Shown: positions 46,034 through 54,070, numbered from the stretch's first letter. The stretch is DNA of 64,000 bases from Acidimicrobiaceae bacterium (GCA_030837965.1 JAUTXP010000054.1:1-64000); one strand, 5' to 3'. Program-made: numbers and translations. The notes: a model not told the origin generated them from the letters alone.

Positions 46034-46264
46034 GTGGCAGAGCACGGCACCGTGGGGATGTACGGAAACCACAAGTGTCGTTGCGAAGAGTGCCGAGCAG
46101 CCAACGCCGCCTATCAGCGGGAGCTGATGCAGCGCTATCGAGCCGTTGGTGGGCGCGGCGAGCACGGCACGCCGTACAGGTACGACACCGGCTGTCGCTG
46201 CGGCGACTGCCGCGCCGCGCACAACGAGAAGAGCCGCGAGTGGAAGCGGAAGCGCCGTGCGTAG
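46034..46264 (+). CDS. small protein with two CxC-CxxC zinc-knuckle-like repeats
   Basis: 76 residues made of two related halves: 'EHGTVGMYGNHKCRCEECRA' and 'EHGTPYRYDTGCRCGDCRAA', each followed by a basic helix ('AYQRELMQRYRA', 'EKSREWKRKRRA'). Each half offers CxCxxC plus a His, enough for one zinc ion or a shared site. The architecture suggests nucleic-acid binding. It follows vsr by 10 bp. Function unknown. Confidence 0.65.
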   Translation: MAEHGTVGMYGNHKCRCEECRAANAAYQRELMQRYRAVGGRGEHGTPYRYDTGCRCGDCRAAHNEKSREWKRKRRA

Positions 46265-46402
46265 CGTCGAGGGTCCGACGGATCCCTTGAGCACGGGACG
46301 GTGCGGCCGAGAGGACGAGGACGGCCCAGTCGTCTGTACACGAGCGCCGAGTTGCTCGGCCTCACCGGTTCGAACCCGTTGCGGGCCTGAACCACGAGAG
46401 CG

Positions 46403-46491
46403 TTCTCGGCGGCTTTTCTTCCGTAATCCGGTGCTCTCGGCGGAGTTTCTTCCACTATCCGGTCTCTCAGCGGTTTTTCTTCCGAATCGGT
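46403..46491. repeat. three degenerate 30-bp direct repeats near the island's right end
   Basis: Copies at 46403-46432, 46434-46463 and 46464-46491 share CTCTCGGCGG-TTTCTTCC-AT-CCGGT. Period is 30-31 bp. They lie about 220 bp inside the right attachment repeat in otherwise empty DNA. Confidence 0.7.
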
Positions 46492-46517
46492 GGAACGACG
46501 AGGGGCATCCTGACCGC

Positions 46518-46655
46518 GTGATCCGCGCTGTCGTCGACGCTGCTCGGTACCGGCGCGCGAGGCGACGAGCCCTCCGAGCGACTCGCACTGCTCTCGACCG
46601 CGGTGGACGCAACTGGACCCGCGATGACCTGAACGAGCGCGTGCGCACGCGGTAA
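46518..46655 (+). CDS. possible 45-residue basic protein
   Basis: GTG-started frame encoding an Arg-rich helix ('RAVVDAARYRRARRRALRAT', 'RDDLNERVRTR'). It follows the triple repeat directly. Composition alone supports it; it may be chance. Confidence 0.25.
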   Translation: MIRAVVDAARYRRARRRALRATRTALDRGGRNWTRDDLNERVRTR

Positions 46656-46708
46656 AAAAGAGCAGGTCACCGGGGCAATTCGAGTGTGGCCGCTAATGGG
46701 CATATCTC

Positions 46709-46721
46709 GCCCCCGCCACCA
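46709..46721. repeat. attR: 13-bp direct repeat of the tRNA-fMet end
   Basis: GCCCCCGCCACCA, identical to 39496-39508. There is no tRNA around this copy, as expected for the distal end of an integrated island. Confidence 0.7.
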
Positions 46722-46832
46722 AGTAGAAGTACCTGCTCACGAGGGGTTTCCGGTTGTTCCGGGAGCCCCTCCGGCGCGTCTGACGTTGACCGTTGACCGT
46801 TGGCATCACGATGTCCGCGCAACAACCGAAGG

Positions 46833-46935
46833 TCAGTCCGTTCGGCGACGCGGGAGTAGGTCTCCGATCGCGTCATTGAACGTGGGGTGCGTGAAGTCGA
46901 AGCCCGCATCGAGCAAGCGCCCCGCGTTGCAGATC
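46833..46935 (-). pseudogene. C-terminal fragment of an epimerase-like gene
   Basis: The minus strand encodes about 33 residues, 'CNAGRLLDAGFDFTHPTFND' and onward to a stop, resembling the C-terminal tail (DUF1731-like) of TIGR01777-type NAD epimerases. Nothing upstream continues it. It probably marks a gene cut by rearrangement next to the island end. Confidence 0.4.
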
Positions 46936-46936
46936 G

Positions 46937-47737
46937 ATGGTGCTGCCGGAGCGTTCGTCTGCCGCTGACGCCCCCGCCGCTATCGACCATCATGCGGGGG
47001 TGGAGCAGGTCGAAGTCGTCCTTGCCAACAACGACCGAGTCACATTGCGTGTCGGGGACGTGTTCCTCAAGGTCGATGCCGATAAGCGCCGCAGCGACGT
47101 CGAGGTCGCGGCGATCGAGATGGCACCCGTCCCGACGCCGGAGGTCCTGTGGCGCAAGCCACCGGTCCTAGCGCTTGGCGCGCTGCGGGGTCGGGCCCTC
47201 GGTCGACTCGACGAGGCCTCGACTGCCTCACCTGGAGCTTGGGCCGCAGTAGGCGCTGCCCTGCGTGCCCTGCACGAGGCACCGCTGCCGCCGTGGTCGG
47301 GACCGACTGTCGACGAGCTCGCGGGCCGGCTCGCCCGGGAATGCGAGTGGCTCGTCGCGAACGACGTCGTCCCGGCTGGCGTGGTCACACGGAACCGCCG
47401 CCTCGCCGAGACCGCATTACGTCCGTGGACACCTGCTTTCATCCACGGCGACCTGCACATCGAGCACGTCTTCGTCGAGGCTGACGAGCTCACCGGCATT
47501 ATCGACTGGTCGGAGGCCTCACAGGGCGACCCGCTGTTCGACCTCGCCACGCTGACGCTCGCGCACCAAGAGCATCTCGACGACGTCGTCGCCGGCTACG
47601 GCGTCGAGGTCGACCGCGACGTGATCAGTGCTTGGCGTTCCTTGCGCTGCCTGCTCGGCATCCGATGGTTGTTCGAGAACGGTTACGGCACGCCCGACAC
47701 GTTCCCCGAAGTCGCCGTGCTGCGCTCGCAAGCCTGA
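46937..47737 (+). CDS. aminoglycoside phosphotransferase-family kinase
   Basis: 266 residues (or 245 from GTG 47000, which sits closer to the conserved start 'VEQVEVVLANNDRVTLRVG'). The kinase core shows 'VGDVFLKVDADKRR' with the ATP-binding Lys, 'FIHGDLHIEHVFV' as the Brenner motif (catalytic Asp; the usual Asn is His) and 'IIDWSEASQGDPLFDLATL' with the metal-binding Asp. It phosphorylates an unknown small molecule; drug resistance should not be assumed. Confidence 0.82.
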   Translation: MVLPERSSAADAPAAIDHHAGVEQVEVVLANNDRVTLRVGDVFLKVDADKRRSDVEVAAIEMAPVPTPEVLWRKPPVLALGALRGRALGRLDEASTASPGAWAAVGAALRALHEAPLPPWSGPTVDELAGRLARECEWLVANDVVPAGVVTRNRRLAETALRPWTPAFIHGDLHIEHVFVEADELTGIIDWSEASQGDPLFDLATLTLAHQEHLDDVVAGYGVEVDRDVISAWRSLRCLLGIRWLFENGYGTPDTFPEVAVLRSQA

Positions 47738-47914
47738 GCACCGCAGCCCCGAGGCCCAAGCCGCCATCGCCCGTCGGTCATGCCGGATCGCTCAAAGGCG
47801 GGGTGGTGCGACGACACGGATGCTGGTCATCAGATTTGTCATCAGACAGGTCTCGACGCCGAGGAGGTTGGCGGCGAACCATGATGGTCCGGTTCGGGTC
47901 GAAAGGAGCGGTCT

Positions 47915-48157
47915 GTGGATGACCTCGAAGTCGTACGTCGCATCAACGAGCTCGCCGACGAGGAGCACCAGCTAGAACGCGCCCATGCGGGCACCCCGCT
48001 GGGCGACGATGATCTGCAACGCCTGCGGGAAGTCGAGGTCGCTCTCGACCAGTGCTGGGACCTCCTGCGTCAACGCCGCGCCCGGCGCGGCGCCGGCGCC
48101 GACCCCGACGACGCTTCGGCGCGTCCCGCGGAGACGGTCGAGGGCTACCAACAGTGA
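47915..48157 (+). CDS. DUF2630-family small protein
   Basis: 80 residues matching DUF2630: 'INELADEEHQLERAHAGTPL' then 'DDLQRLREVEVALDQCWDLL' and 'RQRRARRGAGADPDDASARP'. It is a helical hairpin-like protein of unknown function, common in actinobacteria. GTG with AAAGGAG upstream. Overlaps the DUF5996 gene by GTGA. Confidence 0.85.
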   Translation: MDDLEVVRRINELADEEHQLERAHAGTPLGDDDLQRLREVEVALDQCWDLLRQRRARRGAGADPDDASARPAETVEGYQQ

Positions 48158-49074
48158 CACCGGCCGGGGCCGGCGCCCCGGACGTGTGGCCGGAGCTGAC
48201 CCTGCCCGAATGGGCCGACACTCGCGACACCCTGCACCTGTGGACCCAGGTGGTCGGAAAGGTCCGCTTGGCGTTGGAGCCGATGGTCAACCACTGGTGG
48301 CAGGTCCCCCTGTACGTGTCGGCCCGAGGCTTGACGACGTCACTGATGCACGCCGGCGACCGGGGCCTGGAGATCGAGTTCGACTTGTCCGAGCACACCC
48401 TGCGGATCGACACCACCGACGGCGTCCATCGCCGCCTGGCGCTCGAACCACGTTCCGTCGCCGACTTCTACCGCGAGGTCATGGCCACGCTCGGACAACT
48501 CGGTGTCGACGTTGCGATCCGGGCCCGGCCGGTCGAGGTGGTCGACGCGATCCCGTTCGCGGAAGACGAGGGGCACTGCGCCTACGACCCCGCAGCGGCC
48601 CGGCGGTTCTGGACGGCGCTGGTGCACGCGGATCGGATCCTGCGCCGCTTCCGGGCTGGGTTCGTGGGCAAGGTCAGTCCGGTGCATTTCTTCTGGGGCT
48701 CGTTCGACCTGGCGGTCAGCCGCTTCTCGGGCCGGCCCGCGCCGAAGCACCCGGGCGGCGTCCCCAACTGTCCCGACTGGGTCCAGCACCTCGCCTACAG
48801 CCACGAGCTGAGCAGCTGCGGGTTCTGGCCGGGGGGCAGCACCGAAGGCTCGTTCTACGCCTACGCCTACCCGACACCCGAAGCGTTCGGCGACTGGCCG
48901 GTCGAGCCACCGGCGTTCTTCGACACCCGGCTCGGCGAGTTCCTCCTGCCCTACGCCGACGTCCGCGCCGCCGCCGACCCGGACGCCGTCGTCGCCGCCT
49001 TCTTGCAGTCCACCTACGACGCCGCCGCCGAGCTCGCCCACTGGGACCGTGCGGCCCTCGAGGTGCGCACATGA
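48154..49074 (+). CDS. DUF5996-family protein
   Basis: 306 residues. Recognised by 'LHLWTQVVGKVRLALEPMVN', 'HWWQVPLYVSARGLTTS', 'FFWGSFDLAVSRFSGRPAP' and 'SHELSSCGFWPGGSTEGSFY', which define this conserved actinobacterial and proteobacterial family. No enzymatic function is established. Middle gene of a tightly overlapped run (DUF2630, DUF5996, GNAT, zinc finger). Confidence 0.85.
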   Translation: MTPAGAGAPDVWPELTLPEWADTRDTLHLWTQVVGKVRLALEPMVNHWWQVPLYVSARGLTTSLMHAGDRGLEIEFDLSEHTLRIDTTDGVHRRLALEPRSVADFYREVMATLGQLGVDVAIRARPVEVVDAIPFAEDEGHCAYDPAAARRFWTALVHADRILRRFRAGFVGKVSPVHFFWGSFDLAVSRFSGRPAPKHPGGVPNCPDWVQHLAYSHELSSCGFWPGGSTEGSFYAYAYPTPEAFGDWPVEPPAFFDTRLGEFLLPYADVRAAADPDAVVAAFLQSTYDAAAELAHWDRAALEVRT

Positions 49075-49406
49075 ACGCGACCACACCCGAGGTGCGCAAC
49101 GATCCCGAGGAACTCCGCTTCGTCGTCGAAGTAGACGGCGCGCTCGCCGAGCTCGTCTACGAGCTCCAACCGAGTCGACTGGTCCTCGTGCACACCGAAG
49201 TCCCCGACGCGCTCGCCGGCCGCGGCATCGGCGGCCGCCTCGTCCGCGCCGCTGTCGAGCGATCCGCCGCCGAACATCTCACGGTCGTGCCCTGGTGCCC
49301 GTTCGCCCGCCGCTGGCTCGCCGAGCATCCCGACGTCGCCTCCACCCTCACCATCGACTGGGGCACGCCGCCCCCCGACCACGACAACGAGGACACTGAT
49401 GGCTGA
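49071..49406 (+). CDS. GNAT-fold N-acetyltransferase (NATD1/YidJ-like)
   Basis: 111 residues of the compact GNAT type: 'LRFVVEVDGALAELVYELQP', 'LVLVHTEVPDALAGRGIGGR' with the acetyl-CoA loop 'GRGIGGRL', and 'TVVPWCPFARRWLAEHPD' as the conserved C-terminal segment. The substrate is unknown. ATGA overlap upstream, 8-bp overlap downstream. Confidence 0.85.
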   Translation: MNATTPEVRNDPEELRFVVEVDGALAELVYELQPSRLVLVHTEVPDALAGRGIGGRLVRAAVERSAAEHLTVVPWCPFARRWLAEHPDVASTLTIDWGTPPPDHDNEDTDG

Positions 49407-49695
49407 CACCTGCACCCACCTCGACACCCTTAGCGACGTGACCCCTTCCAGCAACGGCTGCGAGGACTGCCTGCGCATCGGCGGCAAGTGGGTCCACCTG
49501 CGCCTGTGCATGCACTGCGGACACGTCGGCTGCTGCGACAACTCCCCGAACCGTCACGCCACCGCCCACTGGCACGCCCATGGGGACCATCCGGTGATCC
49601 GCTCCTATGAGCCGGGCGAGGACTGGTGGTGGTGCTACGCCGATGACCTGTTCTTCGAGATCGATGGTGCCCCACCGTCGCCCTCGCATCCATGA
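49399..49695 (+). CDS. UBP-type zinc-finger protein
   Basis: 98 residues matching the ZnF-UBP fold: C5, H7, C21, C24, C37, C40, C45/C46 and H53/H57/H61 ('CTHLDTL', 'GCEDCLRIGGKWVHLRLCMH', 'CGHVGCCDNSPNRHATAH'). Bacterial members cannot bind ubiquitin in cells that lack it; they often accompany redox proteins. It overlaps the acetyltransferase gene. Confidence 0.88.
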   Translation: MADTCTHLDTLSDVTPSSNGCEDCLRIGGKWVHLRLCMHCGHVGCCDNSPNRHATAHWHAHGDHPVIRSYEPGEDWWWCYADDLFFEIDGAPPSPSHP

Positions 49696-49741
49696 CCAGC
49701 GCCCGTCGCGACGACCGTCGGCCCTCGGAGGTGAACGCCCC

Positions 49742-49876
49742 GTGAAGCACGACAGTCATACCGCGGAGGAAGTGGCCGAGGCGTTGGGCGTCGCCATCCT
49801 TATGAACGGCGGACCGGGCACGGTGCACGCGCCCCGCGCCTTCGCCGCCTATGAAGAGTTCGCCGCCAAGACATGA
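49742..49876 (+). CDS. 44-residue protein of unknown function
   Basis: A short frame with a strong GGAGGTGA ribosome site ahead of its GTG, and an ATGA overlap with the dioxygenase gene. The sequence 'AEEVAEALGVAILMNGGPGT' looks folded rather than random. No family recognised. Confidence 0.55.
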   Translation: MKHDSHTAEEVAEALGVAILMNGGPGTVHAPRAFAAYEEFAAKT

Positions 49877-50541
49877 GCATCGGCGAGCCCGTGAGCGGAG
49901 AGCTCGCTGCCCTGCTGAACCGATGCGCGGTGCGACGGCTGTGGGCCGAGCAGGACGAAGGGCCGTACCACCGCGAGGCGCAACCCGTTCGTCGCAACAT
50001 CGTCGAAGACCGCGACGGGGTGGCACTCCAGCTCGGCATCCGACTCGTCCTCGACGACGGCGCGTTGCCCAACGCAGAGGTGGAGATCTGGCAGTGCGAC
50101 GCGCCCGGCCGCTACTCGGGCTTCCCGCCGCCCGACTCGTCTGCCGCGGTGACCGCCGCCACCGCTCCACGAGCGGAGTACCTGCCTGGCGAGACCTTCC
50201 TGCGGGGCCGCCAGACCACTGACGCCGACGGCATGGTCGAGTTCGGCACCATCTATCCCGGCTGGTATCCCGGCCGCACCGTGCACATCCACCTCATCGT
50301 GCACACGCCGGCAGCGGTGCTGACCAGCCAGCTCTACTTCCCCGATGACATAAGCGACGCCGTCCTCGCGCTGCCGCCCTACCGCGACCGGCCGCTCCGG
50401 GACACGACCAACGACACCGACACAATCCTCCCAACCGGCGGCGAACCGGCGATCCTCGACCTCGTAACCGTCGACGGCGGTTACCAAGCCGGGATCTGCC
50501 TCGTCGTTCCCGCGGCGGCTTCCGGCCAGCAACGCGCATGA
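49873..50541 (+). CDS. intradiol ring-cleavage dioxygenase-like protein (protocatechuate 3,4-dioxygenase family)
   Basis: 222 residues with the non-haem Fe(III) ligand set of intradiol dioxygenases: Y81 ('APGRYSGF'), Y132 ('PGWYPGRT'), H138 and H140 ('VHIHLIV'). The family cleaves catechols between the hydroxyls to give muconates. It is shorter than classic PcaH and has no PcaG partner, so it likely belongs to the stand-alone group of uncertain substrate. ATGA overlaps on both sides; the pirin gene follows. Confidence 0.87.
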   Translation: MSIGEPVSGELAALLNRCAVRRLWAEQDEGPYHREAQPVRRNIVEDRDGVALQLGIRLVLDDGALPNAEVEIWQCDAPGRYSGFPPPDSSAAVTAATAPRAEYLPGETFLRGRQTTDADGMVEFGTIYPGWYPGRTVHIHLIVHTPAAVLTSQLYFPDDISDAVLALPPYRDRPLRDTTNDTDTILPTGGEPAILDLVTVDGGYQAGICLVVPAAASGQQRA

Positions 50542-51470
50542 GTGGACCGGTCACCGCTGACGACGCGACAGCCGACGCCGCGTGCGGTGCTCCCGACGCC
50601 GAGACAGTAGAAATCACCGAGAGCCGCGAGAGCCACGTCGGCGCGTTCGCCGTGCGTCGGGCGCTTCCACGACGGGGACGGCGCACCGTGGGCGCGTGGT
50701 GCTTCGTTGATCACATGGGCCCGGCTGCCATCACCGAGGATCGGGGGCTCGACGTCGCGCCCCACCCGCACATCGGGCTGCAAACCGTCACCTGGCTGTT
50801 CGAGGGCGAGGCGGTGCACCGCGATTCGCTCGGCACGGAGCAGGTCATCTCGCCGGGCCAGCTCAACCTGATGACCGCCGGCCACGGTGTCGCCCACTCC
50901 GAGGAGGGCACCGGCAGCTACCGCGGCAACCTCCAGGGTGTCCAGCTCTGGGTCGCCCAACCGTCCGCCACCCGGAACGGTGCGCCGGCGTTCGAACACC
51001 ACGGCGACCTTCCACGCGTCGACCTCGACGACGCCGTCGCGACGGTGCTCGTCGGCGAACTCGACGGCGTCGCCTCGCCAGCCCGGCGCGACACCGACCA
51101 CCTCGGCATCGACCTCGACCTTCGGCCCGGCGCGACGACTGTGCCGCTCCGAGCCGACTTCGAACACGCTCTCGTCGTGTTCACCGGCGCCGTCAACATC
51201 GCCGACCAGACCGTCACCCCCGGCCACCTCGCCTATCTCGGTCTCGGCCGCGAACAGATCACGCTGTCGACCGTCGAGACGTCGCGGGCGTTGTTGTTCG
51301 GCGGCGTCCCATTCGACGAGCCCGTGCTGATGTGGTGGAACTATGTCGCCCGCGACCGACAAGAGATCGTGCAGGCACATGCCGACTGGATGGCGGCGAG
51401 TGAACGGTTCGGCCGCGTCGAGTCGACGCTCCCACGGATCGAGATCGGACCGCCGCCATGGACGCGCTGA
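50538..51470 (+). CDS. pirin-family bicupin
   Basis: 310 residues: N-terminal cupin with metal-site motif 'PHPHIGLQTVTWLFEGEAVH' (His pair near 74-76) and 'NLMTAGHGVAHSEE', then the pirin C-terminal cupin ('AVNIADQTVTPGHLAYLGLG', 'LLFGGVPFDEPVLMWWNYVA'). Some bacterial pirins have quercetinase activity, others act as regulators. Coupled to the dioxygenase, which hints at aromatic or flavonoid oxidation. Confidence 0.88.
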   Translation: MSGPVTADDATADAACGAPDAETVEITESRESHVGAFAVRRALPRRGRRTVGAWCFVDHMGPAAITEDRGLDVAPHPHIGLQTVTWLFEGEAVHRDSLGTEQVISPGQLNLMTAGHGVAHSEEGTGSYRGNLQGVQLWVAQPSATRNGAPAFEHHGDLPRVDLDDAVATVLVGELDGVASPARRDTDHLGIDLDLRPGATTVPLRADFEHALVVFTGAVNIADQTVTPGHLAYLGLGREQITLSTVETSRALLFGGVPFDEPVLMWWNYVARDRQEIVQAHADWMAASERFGRVESTLPRIEIGPPPWTR

Positions 51471-51701
51471 CCCCCGCCGCGTTCATCGGCCATGGCTGCC
51501 GGAGATCGTCCTGCCGAACAGGACGTGTGGAGCGGATGGCGGCGGATGACGCCGGACGTGTCAAACGCACGACGACGAACTGACGAGGAGAACGTCGGAC
51601 GAGCGCAGCCACGCGAGAAATCGCTGGTCACAGCATCGGACAGCCGGCCTCGTCCAGGTGAGGCGCGACACAATCGTCGCGTCGTAACCGGAGGAGACGA
51701 G

Positions 51702-52211
51702 ATGGAACGCGAAGAGATCGACGGGGAGTTGGCCGCGGGGCAGGAGCTGCTGGCGTCGACTTCGGCGGCTCACCTGGGGTACACCGCGATCGACGGGACG
51801 CCGCGTGTGGTTGTGGTCGGGGTCTACTGGACCGGCGACGAGTTCGTGATCTCGACTGCGGCGACCGCACCGAAGGTCTCCGCGCTGGCAGCGCGCCCGG
51901 AGGTTGCGCTGGCCATCGATGCGGGCGACACACCGGGCGGAGCGCGGTCGTTGTCGGTGCGGGGTCAGGCGAGTGTCGAGATCGTTGACGGTGTCGTGCC
52001 GGAGTATCTGGCTGCCGCGAGACGGTCGATGGACGCCGACGCGGCGGCGGAGTTCGAGCACAACGTGCGCCGCATGTACGACCAGATGGCCCGCATCGCG
52101 ATCACGCCGACGTGGGTGCGCTTCTACGACTTCGGTGCCGGCCGGATGCCGCGCTTCCTGCAGGAGCTGGCGGCGCGGAGCCAGATGACCGAGGCGGACT
52201 GGGCTGACTGA
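51702..52211 (+). CDS. pyridoxamine 5'-phosphate oxidase-family protein
   Basis: 169 residues of the FMN/F420-binding split barrel: 'LASTSAAHLGYTAIDGTPRV', 'VYWTGDEFVISTAATAPKVS' and 'ALAARPEVALAIDAGD'. Likely an FMN- or F420-dependent reductase rather than true PdxH. Start ATG has GAGGAGA at proper spacing. The 230 bp upstream hold no other gene. Confidence 0.83.
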   Translation: MEREEIDGELAAGQELLASTSAAHLGYTAIDGTPRVVVVGVYWTGDEFVISTAATAPKVSALAARPEVALAIDAGDTPGGARSLSVRGQASVEIVDGVVPEYLAAARRSMDADAAAEFEHNVRRMYDQMARIAITPTWVRFYDFGAGRMPRFLQELAARSQMTEADWAD

Positions 52212-52542
52212 GGGCGACTTGGCGGCATGGCCGTCGGGCGGTCCGCGTTGCCGAGACGTACGCCGACCACGTCGCGCCCCCACCCGGCGAAGAAGAGGGG
52301 GGTCCCATCTGCCGGAAGGCAATGACCTCATCGTCGGGCGCCCGCAAGGTGAGCACCGTGAGCGGCCCTTCACCTCCTACTTGGCGAGCGTGAGCCTGTG
52401 GCTTCCCGTCGATGATGCTCAGCACATGCGCGGAGGTCCTGGACCTCACCCACTCGCGCACGCCCACCCACGCCGCTTCCTCGTAGCCTCCCGCCGCGTC
52501 TGGGTCCGATCGTTGTCGAAGACTCTGGGTCCGGCCCAGCAC
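52212..52542 (-). pseudogene. frameshifted MmcQ/YjbR-like gene
   Basis: Minus-strand frame 1 encodes 'GGYEEAAWVGVREWVRSRTS' and 'VLTLRAPDDEVIAFRQMGPP'. After a run of six G/C at 52297-52302 the family sequence continues only in the next frame as 'LFFAGWGRDVVGVRLG'. Together they match YjbR-type proteins. It is either a real frameshift or a homopolymer error. This fills the gap between two convergent genes. Confidence 0.6.
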
Positions 52543-52561
52543 GCCGGGAGGCCATCGCGAG

Positions 52562-53629
52562 TTACGGGTGCCGTCCGGTGAACGCGATGAGCCTGGTCTG
52601 CTCGTCGGCGTTGGTCGGGACGTCGACCTTGGGGCCGTATTGGCCGCTCGGTCGCAGCATCTCGTCCAGAGGTTCCATGCCGATGAGCATGTCGTGCACG
52701 ATGTCGGCGTCGAGCGTCTCGTCGAGGCCCGCAGCGCGAGCGATGTCCCAGGTGTGGACGACGATGTCGCCCATGAAGAACATCGCGATGGCGTCGTCGA
52801 GTCGGTGGGTGCCGGCCATGGGGTGGGTGATCGTCGTCGCCAACGCCGTCGGGTCGTTGAGTAGAGCTTCGATGCCGTCGTTCAGGGCGGCCCATGCTCC
52901 GGCGGGATCGTCATCGACTGACGGACCGGTCGGCAGCGTTGGACCACCAGCCGCCGACAGGAACGCCGGTACCCACTCCACGAGGTGACGCACCACGTCG
53001 CGGGCCACCCAACCTTCACAAGGCGCGGGGTTGTCCCATGCCTGCGCGGGAACTTCGTTCACGCGGGCGCTGAAGCGGGCCGCGACCCGGCGGTAGCGCT
53101 CGGCGATCCCGCTTGCCGGCCCGCCGCCGGCGACGAGGTCCTCGAGGCGGTCGTACGAGACCTGCATGCCGCCCTCCATGCCAGAGGCCAGCACCGTGTC
53201 GCGCTCTTCGTTCGTCGTGTGCTGGACGAGAAGCGTCATGGTCGTGACGCTGTCGACTTCGTCGAGGGTCATGGTGTTTACCGGATAGGCGTCAGGGGGC
53301 GGAAGCTCGGGGACACCTTCGTACATCTCGGTGAAGACCAGGCGGTGGGGGCGCGTGATCTCTCGATACTCGCCGTGGAAGCCGACGTCGTCATCGCCAT
53401 GGCGGATCAGGTAGCGCCACTTGCCGCCGACGCGCAGATCGATGTCGCAGACGACCCACGCATCTTCTGCGAATCCCCACCAGCGCCTGACGAGCTCTGG
53501 GGTCGTGGTCGCCTTGAAGACGAGCTCGGCGGGAGCATCGAAGGTCCGGGTGATGAGGTACGACGTGTCCGACGGCAACGTGATGACGGCCGAGCCGTGC
53601 CGGTTGGCGATGGTCGTGTTCTTGGTCAA
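52562..53629 (-). CDS. fusion of SRPBCC (AHSA1-like) domain and mycothiol-type maleylpyruvate isomerase / TIGR03086 domain
   Basis: 355 residues. Domain 1 (about 1-160) is SRPBCC: 'ITRTFDAPAELVFKATTTPE', 'WWGFAEDAW', 'VGGKWRYLIRHGDDD', 'LEDLVAGGG'. Domain 2 (about 170-350) is a DinB/TIGR03086 type: 'ERYRRVAARFSARVNEVPAQ', 'NPAPCEGWVARDVVRHLVEW' with the metal His, 'GDIVVHTWDIARAAGLDETL'. The TTG start overlaps the arsR stop (TTGA). Such fusions are usually separate genes. Substrate unknown; one transcript with its ArsR regulator. Confidence 0.85.
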   Translation of the reverse strand: MTKNTTIANRHGSAVITLPSDTSYLITRTFDAPAELVFKATTTPELVRRWWGFAEDAWVVCDIDLRVGGKWRYLIRHGDDDVGFHGEYREITRPHRLVFTEMYEGVPELPPPDAYPVNTMTLDEVDSVTTMTLLVQHTTNEERDTVLASGMEGGMQVSYDRLEDLVAGGGPASGIAERYRRVAARFSARVNEVPAQAWDNPAPCEGWVARDVVRHLVEWVPAFLSAAGGPTLPTGPSVDDDPAGAWAALNDGIEALLNDPTALATTITHPMAGTHRLDDAIAMFFMGDIVVHTWDIARAAGLDETLDADIVHDMLIGMEPLDEMLRPSGQYGPKVDVPTNADEQTRLIAFTGRHP

Positions 53630-53967
53630 GGTGTTCCCTCTGTGGTTTGGAGCTCGGCGAGGAGGTCGTCGAGCCGATCGAGACGCGCGTTCCAGGTGTG
53701 CTCGAACGAACGCACCCAGTCGTGCACGGGTTGCAGTGCCGGCCCGTTGAGTCGGTACCAGCGGCGACGGCCATCCACGCGGACCGACACCAAGTCGACA
53801 GCGCGGAGCACGCCGAGGTGCTTGGACACCTGCGGTTGGGTGAATCCGAGCCGCTCCACCAACTCTCCGACAGTTGCCTCACCATCAGCGAGGGCGTCGA
53901 GGAGCTGACGTCGGCCCGCCTCGGCGACGGCGTTGAACGCGTCCGTCGTCGTCGCCGTGCGAGCCAT
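53626..53967 (-). CDS. ArsR-family transcriptional regulator
   Basis: 113 residues: winged helix with 'DALADGEATVGELVERLGFT' and recognition helix 'QPQVSKHLGVLRAVDLVSVR', then 'VDGRRRWYRLNGPALQPVHD'. No cysteine metal site is present. This belongs to the group commonly paired with SRPBCC genes. ATG 53967 follows a TATGGT box with a 6-nt gap. Confidence 0.9.
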   Translation of the reverse strand: MARTATTTDAFNAVAEAGRRQLLDALADGEATVGELVERLGFTQPQVSKHLGVLRAVDLVSVRVDGRRRWYRLNGPALQPVHDWVRSFEHTWNARLDRLDDLLAELQTTEGTP

Positions 53968-53973
53968 GGGATC

Positions 53974-53979
53974 ACCATA
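53974..53979 (-). promoter_or_regulatory. TATGGT -10 box of the arsR-SRPBCC operon
   Basis: Read on the minus strand it ends 6 nt before the arsR ATG. The flanking AT-rich stretch (53977-54000) with imperfect symmetry around CCGATATC could be the ArsR operator. Confidence 0.5.
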
Positions 53980-54047
53980 TACCGATATCAGAATATTTTC
54001 ACGGAAATCTTCTGGCTCGCCCTCTCGCACGGTTGACGTCCGGCTGC

Positions 54048-54070
54048 CATACCTAGATGATCTAGGTATG
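54048..54070 (+). promoter_or_regulatory. perfect palindrome over the padR start codon, probable PadR operator
   Basis: CATACCTAGA (54048-54057), TGA, TCTAGGTATG (54061-54070): 10-bp perfect arms. The second arm ends in the ATG of padR itself, so binding would block both promoter and start in a leaderless transcript. Autorepression is the usual mode for PadR proteins. Confidence 0.7.

Noticed and set aside
46403-46491. CRISPR array
   Set aside because: Units abut with no unique spacers, there are only three copies, and no cas genes are present.
46937-47737. Aminoglycoside resistance gene
   Set aside because: Only the broad kinase fold is supported; the close family in actinobacteria is uncharacterised, so a resistance call would overreach.
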